This document shows, in pieces, positions 9,084-17,751 of a stretch of 64,000 nucleotides of DNA. The DNA is taken from NCBI GenBank assembly GCA_016209885.1, contig JACQVF010000101.1, forward strand, positions 1-64,000, given 5' to 3'. The notes under the pieces are model-generated. The model was not told where the DNA came from. It saw only the letters and a list, made by a program, of their open reading frames with translations, and did not search any database. How positions within the stretch are numbered: the stretch's first letter is position 1; each line of letters opens with the position of its first letter. Source of the stretch: Gemmatimonadota bacterium. Lineage in GTDB: Bacteria > Gemmatimonadota > Gemmatimonadetes > Longimicrobiales > Gaopeijiaceae. The position numbers and the translations under genes are program-made.

Positions 9084-9146
9084 GCGATTCGCGACCGGGA
9101 ACCCACTACGCCCACTACGACTGGCGAAGCGCTAATCGCGAATCGC
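9084..9146. repeat. Inverted repeat built of dispersed intergenic words
   Basis: An 11-base arm (GCGATTCGCGA, 9084-9094) has its exact complement TCGCGAATCGC at 9136-9146. The right arm lies inside the last codons of the prpF gene and encodes its tail. Related words recur at 2405-2450 and 15723-15795 (TAGCGCTTCGC, GCGATTAGC, CGCGAATCGCGA). They look like a dispersed intergenic repeat; no terminator-like T-run follows. Confidence 0.5.
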
Positions 9147-10299
9147 GACTCCTAACTCTCACCAGCACGGCTCCCTCGAAGAGGCGGCGAGCCGTCCGGT
9201 AAAACGCGGCCTGCTCGGCCACCCAGCCTTCCCCCTCTCGCCGGACCTTCGCCCCCACCACGAGCACTCCCGACGGCATGCCGATGCGCAGATCGGCGCC
9301 GGGCGAGGCGCTTGCCCGGGTCACCTCGTGAGCCACGGTCCCGGCGATGCGGGCGGCGACGGCCAGGCACAGGGCGCCCGTCAGCGGCAGCGCTCGATGC
9401 GGCTGGCCCATGGAGAGCATGCGGGCGCTCAGGTCCACGACGTCGCCACCGAGCGACTCCCCCGCCAGCGTCGGCGCATCCTGTGGCGGCGACACGAACC
9501 CGATCATCGGCACGCCCGGCCTGCGGCTCGTGGCCGCCTGCCGCGTCTCCGCGAGCCCCATGGCGACGGAAGCGCTCGAGCGGATGGCTTCCAGCGTCGG
9601 CAAGAGCTCCGTGGCGCGATCCAGCTCATCCGGCATCTCCGTGCCGGCAAGCCCGAGGTCCGCGGCGTGCACGAAGACGCAGGCATTACTGGCGTCCACG
9701 AGGGACGCCCGGATTCGTCCCAGCCCAGGGACGTCCAGTGTGTCCACCTCGGCGCCCGTAGGCAGGAGCTTCCCGGTGCTCGCGCCGCCGGGAGCGAAGA
9801 ACTCGAGGCGAATGGGCGCGCCGGTGCCGGAGACTCCGGGGATGGCCAGATCCCCGTCCACGGCGGCCCGCCCGTCCTCGACCGGAAAGTGCGCGTGGAT
9901 GAGCTTCTTCGTGTTCGTGTTGTGAATGCGGACGGTGGCGCGCGCACCCGCCGGCCTGACCAGCCCCTCGTCCACCGCGAAGGGGCCGATGGCGGAGGAC
10001 ATGTTGCCACAGTTTCCGCTGTAGTGCACGGTCGCCTCGCGGACCGACACCTGGGCGAAGGTGTAGTCCACGTCGGCGTCCGGGTGCGTGGGCGGACCGA
10101 CCACGCAGACCTTGGAAAGAGACGAGATGCCTCCCCCCATCCCGTCGAGCTGGCGCCCGTTCGGGTCCGGGCTGCCCAGCGCTGCCAGGAAGATCTCGTC
10201 CCGCGACCGCCGTTCGTCCGGCAGGTCCCGCGCATGGAAGACCACGGCCCTGCTGGTGCCTCCACGCATGAAGACCGCCGGGATCCTCAACTGGCCCAC
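9115..10299 (-). CDS. PrpF/GalD-type isomerase (methylaconitate or oxalomesaconate type)
   Basis: Diaminopimelate-epimerase-fold isomerase that moves a double bond or geometry in an unsaturated tri- or dicarboxylate. Relatives are PrpF (2-methylaconitate) and GalD (4-oxalomesaconate). The start is the GTG at 10297-10299 behind GGAGGAGG, giving 394 residues. Family hallmarks: IPAVFMRGGTSRAVVFH at the N-terminus (most members have GGTSKG), LDGMGGGISSLSKVCVV, DVDYTFAQV, and SGNCGNMSSAIGPFAV with the conserved cysteine. The C-terminal SRDSRLALRQS is translated from a dispersed intergenic repeat and is probably not ancestral. It lies 56 bases after the tcuA stop and ahead of the cocE gene. A paralogue lies at 49892-51106. 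Confidence 0.85.
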   Translation of the reverse strand: MGQLRIPAVFMRGGTSRAVVFHARDLPDERRSRDEIFLAALGSPDPNGRQLDGMGGGISSLSKVCVVGPPTHPDADVDYTFAQVSVREATVHYSGNCGNMSSAIGPFAVDEGLVRPAGARATVRIHNTNTKKLIHAHFPVEDGRAAVDGDLAIPGVSGTGAPIRLEFFAPGGASTGKLLPTGAEVDTLDVPGLGRIRASLVDASNACVFVHAADLGLAGTEMPDELDRATELLPTLEAIRSSASVAMGLAETRQAATSRRPGVPMIGFVSPPQDAPTLAGESLGGDVVDLSARMLSMGQPHRALPLTGALCLAVAARIAGTVAHEVTRASASPGADLRIGMPSGVLVVGAKVRREGEGWVAEQAAFYRTARRLFEGAVLVRVRSRDSRLALRQS

Positions 10300-10355
10300 G
10301 GGCCACCTCCTCCCCGCCCCGCCCCCACGCTCCGGCGCATCCTCACGCCGCCACC

Positions 10356-11825
10356 TCACGCCCCGGCCGCGCTCGCCCCCGCGGCCCGCCCGAACACAGC
10401 CCCGGACACGAGGCCCGTACCGCCCGGGTAGTTGTAGTGGAACAGCCCGCCGACCATCTCCCCGCACACAAACAGCCCGGGGATCGGCCGCCAATCGGTA
10501 CCGAGAGCCTGTGCCCGTTCGTTCACCTTGAGCCCGCCGAACGTGAAGGTGATCCCGCCCGTGACCGGATACGCCACGAACGGCGGCGTGTCCAGCTTCT
10601 GGGCCCAGTTCGACTTCGGGATCTCCAGCCCCTCCGTATGCATCCCGTCCAGCACCCCGGGAACGAACGCGCCGTGACCCGCCGCTTCGTTGTACGCCGC
10701 CAGCGTGCACGCCGCCTGTCTTGGGTCCAGCTTCAGTTGAGTGAGCAGCTCGTCCAGCGTATCCGCCTGGTAGGGCGTGCTCGTCGCATACCGTGGTTCC
10801 AGGAGGTGCAGCACCTTGCCGTCGAAAATCTGGTAGACCAGGCTCCCCGCCTGGTTCAGGATCATCCCCCCGTACTTGGCGTACGTGTAGAACTGGTGGT
10901 CCGCCGCCTCGTCCACGAACCGCTTCCCCTCCAGGTTGAGCATCACGCCATAGGGGTACGACAAGCGGTTCGTCTTATCGGTAAGCTCCCGCTTCCCGTA
11001 GTCCGGCGCGTCGGCGCTGATCGGCGTGGCGTGGCAACCGGTCCACTGCCCGGAAGGCAGCGCACCGATGTCCAGCGCCATCCTGAGCCCATCGCCCTGG
11101 TTGTGCCGTGTCCCGCGCACCTTGGCGTGATCCCACGGGCGGCCCAGGTACCGGGCTCGCCACGCCATGTTCGCCTCGAAGCCGCCGGCGCCGAGGACGA
11201 CCGCCCCAGCGCGAAAGCGCCTGAGGCCGTCCGGACTGCGCACGAGCACGCCCGTGACCCGCCCCTTCGCATCCTGGATCAACCCGGTCGCACCGTGATC
11301 GTAGCGGATCTCCACCCCCACCGCCTCGGCCGTCGCGAACCAATGCCGGGACAGCCCAACGCCCTCGTGCACCGCGCGGATGATCGCGCCCGTCGGCCAC
11401 TTGAGCACGCCGTCCACCCGCACCGCGCCCAAGGACACCGCAGGCTCCATGGGGATCTTCCCGACCTCGTGCATCCAGCAAACCGTCTCGTACGACCTGG
11501 AGATCAGGATCTCCGCCAGCTCACGGTCCGTGCGGCCGCTCGTCATCCGCATGAGGTCGTCCAGGAAAGCCTGCTCGGGGTACGCCTCCACCCCTGCCGT
11601 GAACCCCGGCCACTCCTCCTCCGCATGCGGTACCAGACGCTGGAGATCCCTCACATCGCCGAAAGCGAATCGCAGGAGCCCGCCGCTGAAGTGCGTATTG
11701 CCGCCCCGCTGCTCCTGCGGCGCCTTCTCCAGGACAAGCACACGCTTCGCTCCCGCCTCCCGCGCCGACACGCTGGCGGCGAGGGCGGCGTTCCCTGCTC
11801 CCACCACGATCACGTCATAATCCAT
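10356..11825 (-). CDS. tcuA: TcuA-type FAD-dependent tricarballylate dehydrogenase
   Basis: Flavoprotein of the fumarate reductase/succinate dehydrogenase family, closest in overall look to tricarballylate dehydrogenase TcuA, which oxidises tricarballylate to cis-aconitate. 489 residues from the ATG at 11825, behind GGCGGAG. FAD site: DYDVIVVGAGNAALAASV at the N-terminus and LEKAPQEQRGGNTHFSGG. C-terminal family signature: GGITFTFGGLKV, RPIPGLFVCGEMVGGLFH and NYPGGTGLVSGAVFGRAAG. There is no signal peptide. It is followed by prpF and preceded by prpD, in a catabolic operon with tctABC. A second copy (43567-45075) is grouped with etfAB, which suggests ETF as electron acceptor. The true substrate may be a substituted tricarboxylate. 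Confidence 0.85.
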   Translation of the reverse strand: MDYDVIVVGAGNAALAASVSAREAGAKRVLVLEKAPQEQRGGNTHFSGGLLRFAFGDVRDLQRLVPHAEEEWPGFTAGVEAYPEQAFLDDLMRMTSGRTDRELAEILISRSYETVCWMHEVGKIPMEPAVSLGAVRVDGVLKWPTGAIIRAVHEGVGLSRHWFATAEAVGVEIRYDHGATGLIQDAKGRVTGVLVRSPDGLRRFRAGAVVLGAGGFEANMAWRARYLGRPWDHAKVRGTRHNQGDGLRMALDIGALPSGQWTGCHATPISADAPDYGKRELTDKTNRLSYPYGVMLNLEGKRFVDEAADHQFYTYAKYGGMILNQAGSLVYQIFDGKVLHLLEPRYATSTPYQADTLDELLTQLKLDPRQAACTLAAYNEAAGHGAFVPGVLDGMHTEGLEIPKSNWAQKLDTPPFVAYPVTGGITFTFGGLKVNERAQALGTDWRPIPGLFVCGEMVGGLFHYNYPGGTGLVSGAVFGRAAGASAAGA

Positions 11826-11992
11826 GGATTGACTCCGCCTTTCCGTTGGCCACGCAGTTGGGTCCACGAAAACGCGCCAAGCTCTCCCGCTCCTACCACC
11901 GTTCGGCCGTGCACCCTCCCCCCGATCTCGACCGGGCGGACTGCCCCGCATCTCGCCGCGAGGGGCGCCCCGCGCCGCTGCGCCGCTGCGGA

Positions 11993-13408
11993 TCAGCTCC
12001 CGCGGTCCGCACCGCTCCGTGTCGGCAGCGAACCCAGCACGGTGGCGTCCGATAACGTCTCCAACCGGTCCACCAGCTCTTCGGCCCGGTCGATCTCGTC
12101 CTCGCAGAGCCGCCCGGCAGCAAGACGGCGGAACTTGGCGAGGATTTCCTCTCGTGGGAGAGGATTCTCCGGGCTGCCCCGCCGGTGCAGAACCTCCCGG
12201 TCGAAGCCGCGCCCGTCACAGGTGTGGACCGCTATCCGCGCGGAGTGGCGGTAGGCCGGCCCCAGCCCATCGATCTCGGGCTCCACCCGGGCACGGATGC
12301 GCTTGATGAACGCGAGGATCGCAGGGTCCGCGAGGCGCTCGTCCCGGTATTGATCCACAAACGCGGCGCCGTCGAGGGCCATCACGGCCAGGCCGTAATA
12401 GAGGCTCATCTGCGCCGCCGTCGCGCCCTGCGCCCGGTACTCCCAGGCGCAGTGCGTGTAGGTCATGGAGCTCACACCCACCACCACCTCGGCGATGTCT
12501 GCGGCCACCAGCCCGTGGTCGCGCATGAGGCCGCGGAGGCCGTCGAGGGCGCTGTGAATGCTGGCGACCGCCGCGTAGGGCTTGAAGCCCACGGCCAGCG
12601 TTTCCCAATTCTCGCCCAGTCCCCGGGTGAGCGCCGGAAGATCCGCGTGCTCGCTCAGAGTGGTGAGGAACCCGCCGAACGGCGCCTCCAGTACGTTGGG
12701 CGTCCCGGTGAAACCACGCTCGGCGAGGAGCGCACCATCGACGCCGCTCTGCGCTGCGCGCCCGCAGTGGAACCGCTTGACCATGGACCCTTGCTGCGCA
12801 GCCATCAGTCCGGCGGCCTGTGACCCGGCGATGCCGAGGGCGTGCTGCGACCGGGCAACATCCAGCCCCAGAGCCCGGGCGGCGCTGGCGGCGGCGGCGA
12901 AGACGCCGGTCGTGCCTTGTGGGTGGAAGCCCCGGAAAAAGAGGCCCTGGGTCGCCGCCATTCCGACACGGGCCCCCACCTCGTAGCCAGCGACCACTGC
13001 GGTGAGCAACTCCCGCCCCGGTGTGCCGCCGCGCGCCTCGGCCACCGCCAGCGCCGCCGGAAAGCAGAGAGAACCGGGGTGGAGGATCGCACCGCGGTGG
13101 ACGTCGTCGAGCTCGAACGCGTGGCCGGCGGTGCCGTTGGCCAGGGCGGCGAGCGACGCGGATGTGCGGTGGCCCGTCCCCAGAACGGACGCCTGCGGTC
13201 GACCGCCTTGCTCCCGGACGAAGTCGATGACCAGCCGAGTCCACGGGAGCCCCACGCCGAAGAGGCAACAGCCGAGGCTGTCCAGAACACAGAGCTTGGC
13301 GTGCTCCACGACGCTCGCCGGCAGGTCGTCATAGCGGAGGCCCGCAACGAATTGCGCCAGGCGGCGCGTGGCGCCCTCCTCCGCTGCGAGCGTCCAGCCG
13401 CTGCTCAT
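11993..13408 (-). CDS. MmgE/PrpD family dehydratase
   Basis: Member of the 2-methylcitrate dehydratase/immune-responsive-gene-1 family, which adds or removes water (or CO2) at tricarboxylate substrates. 471 residues, normal length. Typical segments: LASLANGTAGHAFELDD (around 88), GYEVGARVGMA, GFHPQGTTGVFAAAASAARALGL, and the C-terminal CDGRGFDREVLHRRGSPENPL. The ATG start overlaps the stop of the lyase gene (ATGA), so the two are coupled. The second PrpD of the operon lies on the other side of that lyase. Two PrpD paralogues flanking one lyase suggests two hydration steps or a heteromeric enzyme; this is inference. Confidence 0.88.
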   Translation of the reverse strand: MSSGWTLAAEEGATRRLAQFVAGLRYDDLPASVVEHAKLCVLDSLGCCLFGVGLPWTRLVIDFVREQGGRPQASVLGTGHRTSASLAALANGTAGHAFELDDVHRGAILHPGSLCFPAALAVAEARGGTPGRELLTAVVAGYEVGARVGMAATQGLFFRGFHPQGTTGVFAAAASAARALGLDVARSQHALGIAGSQAAGLMAAQQGSMVKRFHCGRAAQSGVDGALLAERGFTGTPNVLEAPFGGFLTTLSEHADLPALTRGLGENWETLAVGFKPYAAVASIHSALDGLRGLMRDHGLVAADIAEVVVGVSSMTYTHCAWEYRAQGATAAQMSLYYGLAVMALDGAAFVDQYRDERLADPAILAFIKRIRARVEPEIDGLGPAYRHSARIAVHTCDGRGFDREVLHRRGSPENPLPREEILAKFRRLAAGRLCEDEIDRAEELVDRLETLSDATVLGSLPTRSGADRGS

Positions 13409-14283
13409 CTGGAGGACGCCCGCTCGACGATCCCGTCTTCACGGGCCTGAAACTCGGGCAAGCCGACCAGCTCCTGCCGCTCCTCCCAGGTCAGCATCTC
13501 GTCCTGCAACGCGGTACTGGAGCCCGTGCGGTAGATCGTTTCCAGGGCCCGGCGCGCGGCCGCCGCCGCCGTGCGAGCCACCGCGTTCGCGTACAGGGCG
13601 ATGGCGAACCCCATCTCCGCCAGCTCTTCCGCGGCGACCAACGGAGTTCTCCCGCCCTCCACCATGTTGGCGATGGTCGGAACATCGAACTCCCGGGGGA
13701 TGGCGCGCAGCTCCTCGAGGCTCTGGGGCGCCTCCACGAATACCGCATCGGCGCCGGCCTCCACGTACGTCTGGCCCCGCCGGATGCCGGACGCCAACCC
13801 CTCCACGGCACGCGCGTCCGTCCGCGCGATGATCATGAGGCCGGGATCTCTCCGGGCCTCCGTCGCCGCAATCACGCGTTCCACCATCTCCTGGACCGAC
13901 ACCACACTCTTGTTCGCGAAGTGCCCGCAACGCTTCGGGTTCACCTGGTCCTCGAGCTGGACCGCCGCCACCCCGGCGGCCTCGAACTCCGCCACCGTGC
14001 GCATCACGTTCAGGACGCCGCCATGCCCTGTATCGATGTCGGCGATCACGGGGACGGCCACGCTGCCGGCGATCCGCCGGCTCACCTCGAGCATCTCGCT
14101 CATGCTGATCAGGCCAATGTCCGGCACCCCGAACCCCACGTTGGCTACGCCCGCGCCGGTTACGTAGACGGCGCGAAAGCCGACCCGCTCGGCCATACGC
14201 GCATAGAGAGGGTTGGTCACGCCCGGACAGACAACCAGGCCCTCGGCCACCCGCGCCCGCAGCGCTGCGCCCGGACTCGACAT
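13405..14283 (-). CDS. Isocitrate lyase/PEP mutase family, methylisocitrate-lyase-like
   Basis: Class of TIM-barrel lyases that includes 2-methylisocitrate lyase (PrpB), dimethylmalate lyase and oxaloacetate hydrolases. 292 residues from the ATG at 14283, whose first base is the last base of the upstream prpD stop (TGATG). Metal site: VIADIDTGHGGVLNVMRTV. Substrate site: VQLEDQV. The mobile catalytic loop reads PKRCGHF, so the KRCGH motif with the catalytic cysteine is intact, as in PrpB and isocitrate lyase. This supports true C-C cleavage to succinate (or an analogue) plus a 2-oxoacid. The downstream PrpD overlaps by 4 bases. The paralogue at 48889-49860 has a changed loop. Confidence 0.88.
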   Translation of the reverse strand: MSSPGAALRARVAEGLVVCPGVTNPLYARMAERVGFRAVYVTGAGVANVGFGVPDIGLISMSEMLEVSRRIAGSVAVPVIADIDTGHGGVLNVMRTVAEFEAAGVAAVQLEDQVNPKRCGHFANKSVVSVQEMVERVIAATEARRDPGLMIIARTDARAVEGLASGIRRGQTYVEAGADAVFVEAPQSLEELRAIPREFDVPTIANMVEGGRTPLVAAEELAEMGFAIALYANAVARTAAAAARRALETIYRTGSSTALQDEMLTWEERQELVGLPEFQAREDGIVERASSR

Positions 14284-15683
14284 CACACCTGCTCCCCACC
14301 CTCCACCGTCAGCAGGGCGGAGAACTCCGGGACGCTGGAGCAACGGTCCAGATCCCGCGCGCCCGCGACTACCGCTCGGGCCCGCCCCGGCGACAGCCGA
14401 TCGGCCGCCAGCCCGAGGAACTTGGCGTCCACCTCCCAAGAGGAAAGCGGCTTCTCCGGAGACCCCCTGGGATGCTCCGTGCGCAGCTCGATCTCCCGTC
14501 CGCCCGCGCGCAGCACGACGCGGCTGGCGAAGCGCTCCGGGTAGAGCCGGGCAACTTCTTCGTCCGGCGTGCAGCGCACCCTCCGCGCGAGGGACAGTAC
14601 GCGCGGGTCCGCCAGTAGCTCGCGCCGGAACTGGCGTGGCAAGACCGCACCCTCCAGAAGGAGGATCGCCACACAGTACTGCAGGCTCATCTGCGCGTGC
14701 AGCACGTCTCCGGGCTCGTATTCCCACCCGCACTGCTGCATCACCGCGGGGCTGTGACCCACCTCGATGGCCTCGATCTCCCCGGCGCTGATCCCCAGGG
14801 CGGCCGCCGCTTCCGCCACCAGGTCCAGGGTCGAGTGGATGCTGCCGCAGCACGAGTAGCGCTTCATCGAGACCTCGCCCGCCACCCACCTCACCCCCAG
14901 CTCCTGTACCAGCCGACCCGGCTCGGGATCCGGCGCAAACGCGTGGCAGAAGCCGCCGTGCTCCAGCTCGAAGCCCCGGCGCGGCCCGGTGAAGCCCCGG
15001 GCCGCGAGCTCGGCCGCCAGGATCCCGGACTGGGCCGCTCGCCCGGCGTGCAGGCGCTTGCTCTCGGAGCCGTCGTGGGCGAAGCCCATCAGACCTGCTC
15101 CCTGCGTCGCTCCCAGCGTCAGGGCATGCGCCGTCCGCTCCGCATCCAGACCCAGGAGCCGGGCCGCAGCGGCGGCCGCACCTACGCCGCCGCAGATACC
15201 CGTCAGGTGGAAGCCCCTGAGCATGGTGTCGACCGGACCGCACGCCAGGCTCAGACGGATCATCGTCTCGAACCCCAGAACGCCGGCCAGCATCACGTCG
15301 CCGCCGGAACGGCCCAGGCTCTCCCCCAACGAGAACGCCGCGGGAAGGACCACGGCCCCCGGATGGAGCTTCCCCCCGGCGTGGTAGTCGTCGAAGTCGA
15401 GGGAATGGCCCAGGACGCCCAGGGCCAGGGCGGAGGAGGAGGCGGCGCCCGTCACGTCACTTCCCCACACCCTCGCCTCCCCGCTTTCCCGCAGGTCCCG
15501 CACCCACTCGACAACCGCCCGACCCCAGGCCGTCTCGTACCCAGCGAGGACGCATCCCGCCACGTCGATCACATGGTCCTTCATGCGATCCCGGACCGAA
15601 GCCGGGACGTCGTCGAGCCGCGCGGCCGCGACGAAGCCGGCCAGCTCCTCTGCCAGCGAGCCCACCGATACGGTCAGAGACAC
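14283..15683 (-). CDS. MmgE/PrpD family dehydratase
   Basis: Second PrpD-type dehydratase of the operon. The GTG at 15681-15683, behind GGGGAGG with proper spacing, is preferred over the longer frame and gives 466 residues. Family segments: ALGVLGHSLDFDDYHAGGKLHPG, GFHLTGICGGVGAAAAAARLLGL, GSESKRLHAGRAAQSGILAA and SMKRYSCCGSIHSTLDL. It differs clearly from the PrpD at 11993-13408, so the two are not recent duplicates. The stop overlaps the lyase start by one base. Together PrpD-lyase-PrpD form a tightly coupled block that probably carries out consecutive steps on the acid imported by TctABC. Confidence 0.88.
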   Translation of the reverse strand: MSLTVSVGSLAEELAGFVAAARLDDVPASVRDRMKDHVIDVAGCVLAGYETAWGRAVVEWVRDLRESGEARVWGSDVTGAASSSALALGVLGHSLDFDDYHAGGKLHPGAVVLPAAFSLGESLGRSGGDVMLAGVLGFETMIRLSLACGPVDTMLRGFHLTGICGGVGAAAAAARLLGLDAERTAHALTLGATQGAGLMGFAHDGSESKRLHAGRAAQSGILAAELAARGFTGPRRGFELEHGGFCHAFAPDPEPGRLVQELGVRWVAGEVSMKRYSCCGSIHSTLDLVAEAAAALGISAGEIEAIEVGHSPAVMQQCGWEYEPGDVLHAQMSLQYCVAILLLEGAVLPRQFRRELLADPRVLSLARRVRCTPDEEVARLYPERFASRVVLRAGGREIELRTEHPRGSPEKPLSSWEVDAKFLGLAADRLSPGRARAVVAGARDLDRCSSVPEFSALLTVEGGEQV

Positions 15684-15716
15684 GCAATCACCTCCCCATG
15701 ACTTCCGCTGCGGCAG

Positions 15717-15800
15717 CCGACTAGCGCTTCGCAATCAGCGATTAGCAAGGAGCAAAATGTGAGCAGCAATCGACCTGATCGCGAATCGCGAATGAACGTG
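15717..15800. repeat. Dispersed intergenic repeat words
   Basis: The 121-base gap between the Fe-S gene and prpD contains TAGCGCTTCGC (15722-15732), CAGCGATTAGC and GATCGCGAATCGCGAATG. The same words occur in both orientations at 9064-9150 and in weaker form at 2405-2450. No gene or terminator is visible. Confidence 0.4.
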
Positions 15801-15804
15801 ACTA

Positions 15805-16578
15805 CTACGCCGAGCACACCATCTCGTCGACCAGCTCGGCGATATCCCGCACCCTCGCCGCACCCGCTGGCGCCACCACGCCCACTCCCTCCTCCATCAT
15901 GGAAAGACAGAACGGGCACGCGGTGCACACGGTGCTCGCGCCCGTCGCCACCGCCTCCCGGGCCCGGTTCACGTTGATCTTCCCGCCGACCCGCTCCTCG
16001 AAGAAGGCATGGCCGCCGCCAGCGCCGCAGCAGAAGCTCCGCTCCCGCGAGCGTCTCATCTCGAGACGCCGCCCTCCCAGCCGATCCAAAACCTCTCGTG
16101 GCGCATCGAAGATGTCGTTGTAGCGGCCCAGGTAGCACGGATCGTGCAAGGTCAGGGTTACGCCCGGCGATCCAGGAAGCTGTAGTCGCCCTCCCTCGAT
16201 GAGCAACCGCAGGAACTCGCTGTGATGCAGCACCTCGTACTCCCCACCCAGCCTCCGGTACTCGTGCTTGATCGTGTGGTAGCAGTGCGGACAATGGGTT
16301 ACAATGCGCCTCACACCGTAGCCGTTCAGCGTCGCGATGTTCTCCCGCGCCAGCATCTGGAAGTGGAACTCGTTCCCCGTGCGCCGCGCCGGATCACCCG
16401 TGCAGCGCTCCTCCGGCCCCAGGATCGCGAACCGCACACCGGCGCGGTTCATGATCCGCACCATGGCGCGGGCCACGTTCTGCAAACGCTCGTCGAGCGC
16501 CGCGGCGCACCCGACCCAGTACAGCACCTCGACCTCTTCGGGCCTCCCCACCTCCGACATGAGCTGCGGCGCGGTCAT
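15805..16578 (-). CDS. C-terminal (CCG-domain) half of a split Fe-S oxidoreductase
   Basis: Cysteine-rich CCG-domain protein like the C-terminal half of ETF-linked or heterodisulfide-reductase-like membrane oxidoreductases, also comparable to TcuB/GlpC-type electron-transfer proteins. 257 residues with two CCG domains. The first has LYWVGCAAALD, CTGDPARRTGNE and HCPHCYHTIKHEY. The second has LHDPCYLGRYND, FCCGAGGGHAFFEE and ACPFCLSMMEEG. Full-length relatives carry in front of this a membrane b-type domain and two [4Fe-4S] clusters. Here that N-terminal half is a separate gene at 40167-41510, which ends exactly at the linker where this one begins (SEVGRPEEVEVLYWVG). I infer they form one complex passing electrons from the flavoproteins to quinone. 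Confidence 0.85.
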   Translation of the reverse strand: MTAPQLMSEVGRPEEVEVLYWVGCAAALDERLQNVARAMVRIMNRAGVRFAILGPEERCTGDPARRTGNEFHFQMLARENIATLNGYGVRRIVTHCPHCYHTIKHEYRRLGGEYEVLHHSEFLRLLIEGGRLQLPGSPGVTLTLHDPCYLGRYNDIFDAPREVLDRLGGRRLEMRRSRERSFCCGAGGGHAFFEERVGGKINVNRAREAVATGASTVCTACPFCLSMMEEGVGVVAPAGAARVRDIAELVDEMVCSA

Positions 16579-16682
16579 TTCCTGGCTCCCGTCTCCTCAC
16601 GCTTCTCCGACCCTCAGCGTCTTCCCGTCTCTTGGGCACGCGCCCGCTGGCTCGCCCGCAACAGCCGAATCCTATCCAAACC

Positions 16683-17606
16683 TCATGGGGACCCGCGTGC
16701 GCGCTGCTTGCCTGAGATGCGGCCCGCAACGCCGAGACCCAATCGCTTTCTCAGCGCCTGAATCTGTTCTTCCGGTAGGTATTTCTGCCGGAGGGAAAGC
16801 AACGCGGGCCCGAACGCCCGTTCGATCTCCGGGCCGAATCGCTGAAAGATCTCGGCGAGGTAGACCTCGTGGCGGATCAGGCTGTCGGTCACCTCCACGA
16901 TCGGACGGCTACGGGTATGGGCACCGTAGCCTCCGTCCGCGGTGTTCGCCACCAGGGTCTCCTCGAAATCCCGGGTCAGCATGATCAAGTGCATCCCCAG
17001 AGCCACCACCATACCGCTCGCCTCGTGCAGGTACACCCGCACCGTGCGGCCCAACCGGAAGCGCTGCGCCGCCGCGTCATCGCCAAACAGGATGATGAGG
17101 ATCTCGACCCCCCTGTCCGCGGCCTCCCTCAGGTGAGCTCGATAAGGTTCAAGAAGGTGGGCGTCTGTTCTGACCCAGATGTGTCGCCGCGCGCTCCGGA
17201 TCATATCGCCCATTTTCGACTCGATATTGCTCTCGCCGCTCACCACCCACACGTATTCCGTCGTATCGCTCTTCTTCAACGACGAGAGCTTCTCGGCCAG
17301 ATCGTTGCAACGAGCACTGGTCTCACCAGCGATGCGGCCGAACAGGAATTCCGGGTCGATCGGAACGTAGCGAACCGGCCTCCTACTCACCGGCTGCACG
17401 GCCCTTTTCTTGGCCAGGCTTCCGACGGCGCTGTAGGCATTCGCTCGCGGCAACCCGCTGAGCTTGCTCACCTCGTAGGCGGTGGCTGGATGGCTCTCCA
17501 GAAGCGCTATGTAGGCCCTCGCCTCGTGCTCCGTGAAGCCAAGAAGCTGGAGATCTTCGACAAAGCGCTCGAGCGCCGGTGGCTCAACCCGCTTCTCGGA
17601 CGGCAT
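16683..17606 (-). CDS. TrmB-family transcriptional regulator
   Basis: DNA-binding regulator. Residues ~10-80 form a winged helix-turn-helix of TrmB type: LGFTEHEARAYIALL, then AYEVSKLSGLPRANAYSAVG as the recognition region. The rest resembles the PLD-like ligand domain that follows in the family (YVWVVSGESNIESKMGDMI, HIWVRTDAHLLEPYRAHL, GVEILIILFGDD). 307 residues from the ATG at 17606, which has GGGAG at good distance; an upstream in-frame TTG (17624) is less likely. It is the first gene of the catabolic operon. The shared 22-bp dyad lies ~145 bases upstream over its promoter, so I infer autoregulation and control of the other dyad-bearing operons, with a carboxylic acid as likely effector. 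No direct evidence links it to the site. Confidence 0.82.
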   Translation of the reverse strand: MPSEKRVEPPALERFVEDLQLLGFTEHEARAYIALLESHPATAYEVSKLSGLPRANAYSAVGSLAKKRAVQPVSRRPVRYVPIDPEFLFGRIAGETSARCNDLAEKLSSLKKSDTTEYVWVVSGESNIESKMGDMIRSARRHIWVRTDAHLLEPYRAHLREAADRGVEILIILFGDDAAAQRFRLGRTVRVYLHEASGMVVALGMHLIMLTRDFEETLVANTADGGYGAHTRSRPIVEVTDSLIRHEVYLAEIFQRFGPEIERAFGPALLSLRQKYLPEEQIQALRKRLGLGVAGRISGKQRARGSP

Positions 17607-17751
17607 TCGGCCCGCTCCCTTCAAGAAGAAGGGCTTAGTCTACTGCCCGTACCCCCGGAACCCTCCAATGACGCCCCGGCCGCCCCGGCCCACACCCGTC
17701 TGCTCGAGCTCAGCCGCATCGGAAACCGACGTGATTCCTGGGCCGGGTCTT

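Noticed and set aside
4025-17606. Standard methylcitrate cycle for propionate
   Set aside because: No methylcitrate synthase (PrpC) or propionyl-CoA synthetase (PrpE) is present, while an importer and a TcuA-type dehydrogenase are.
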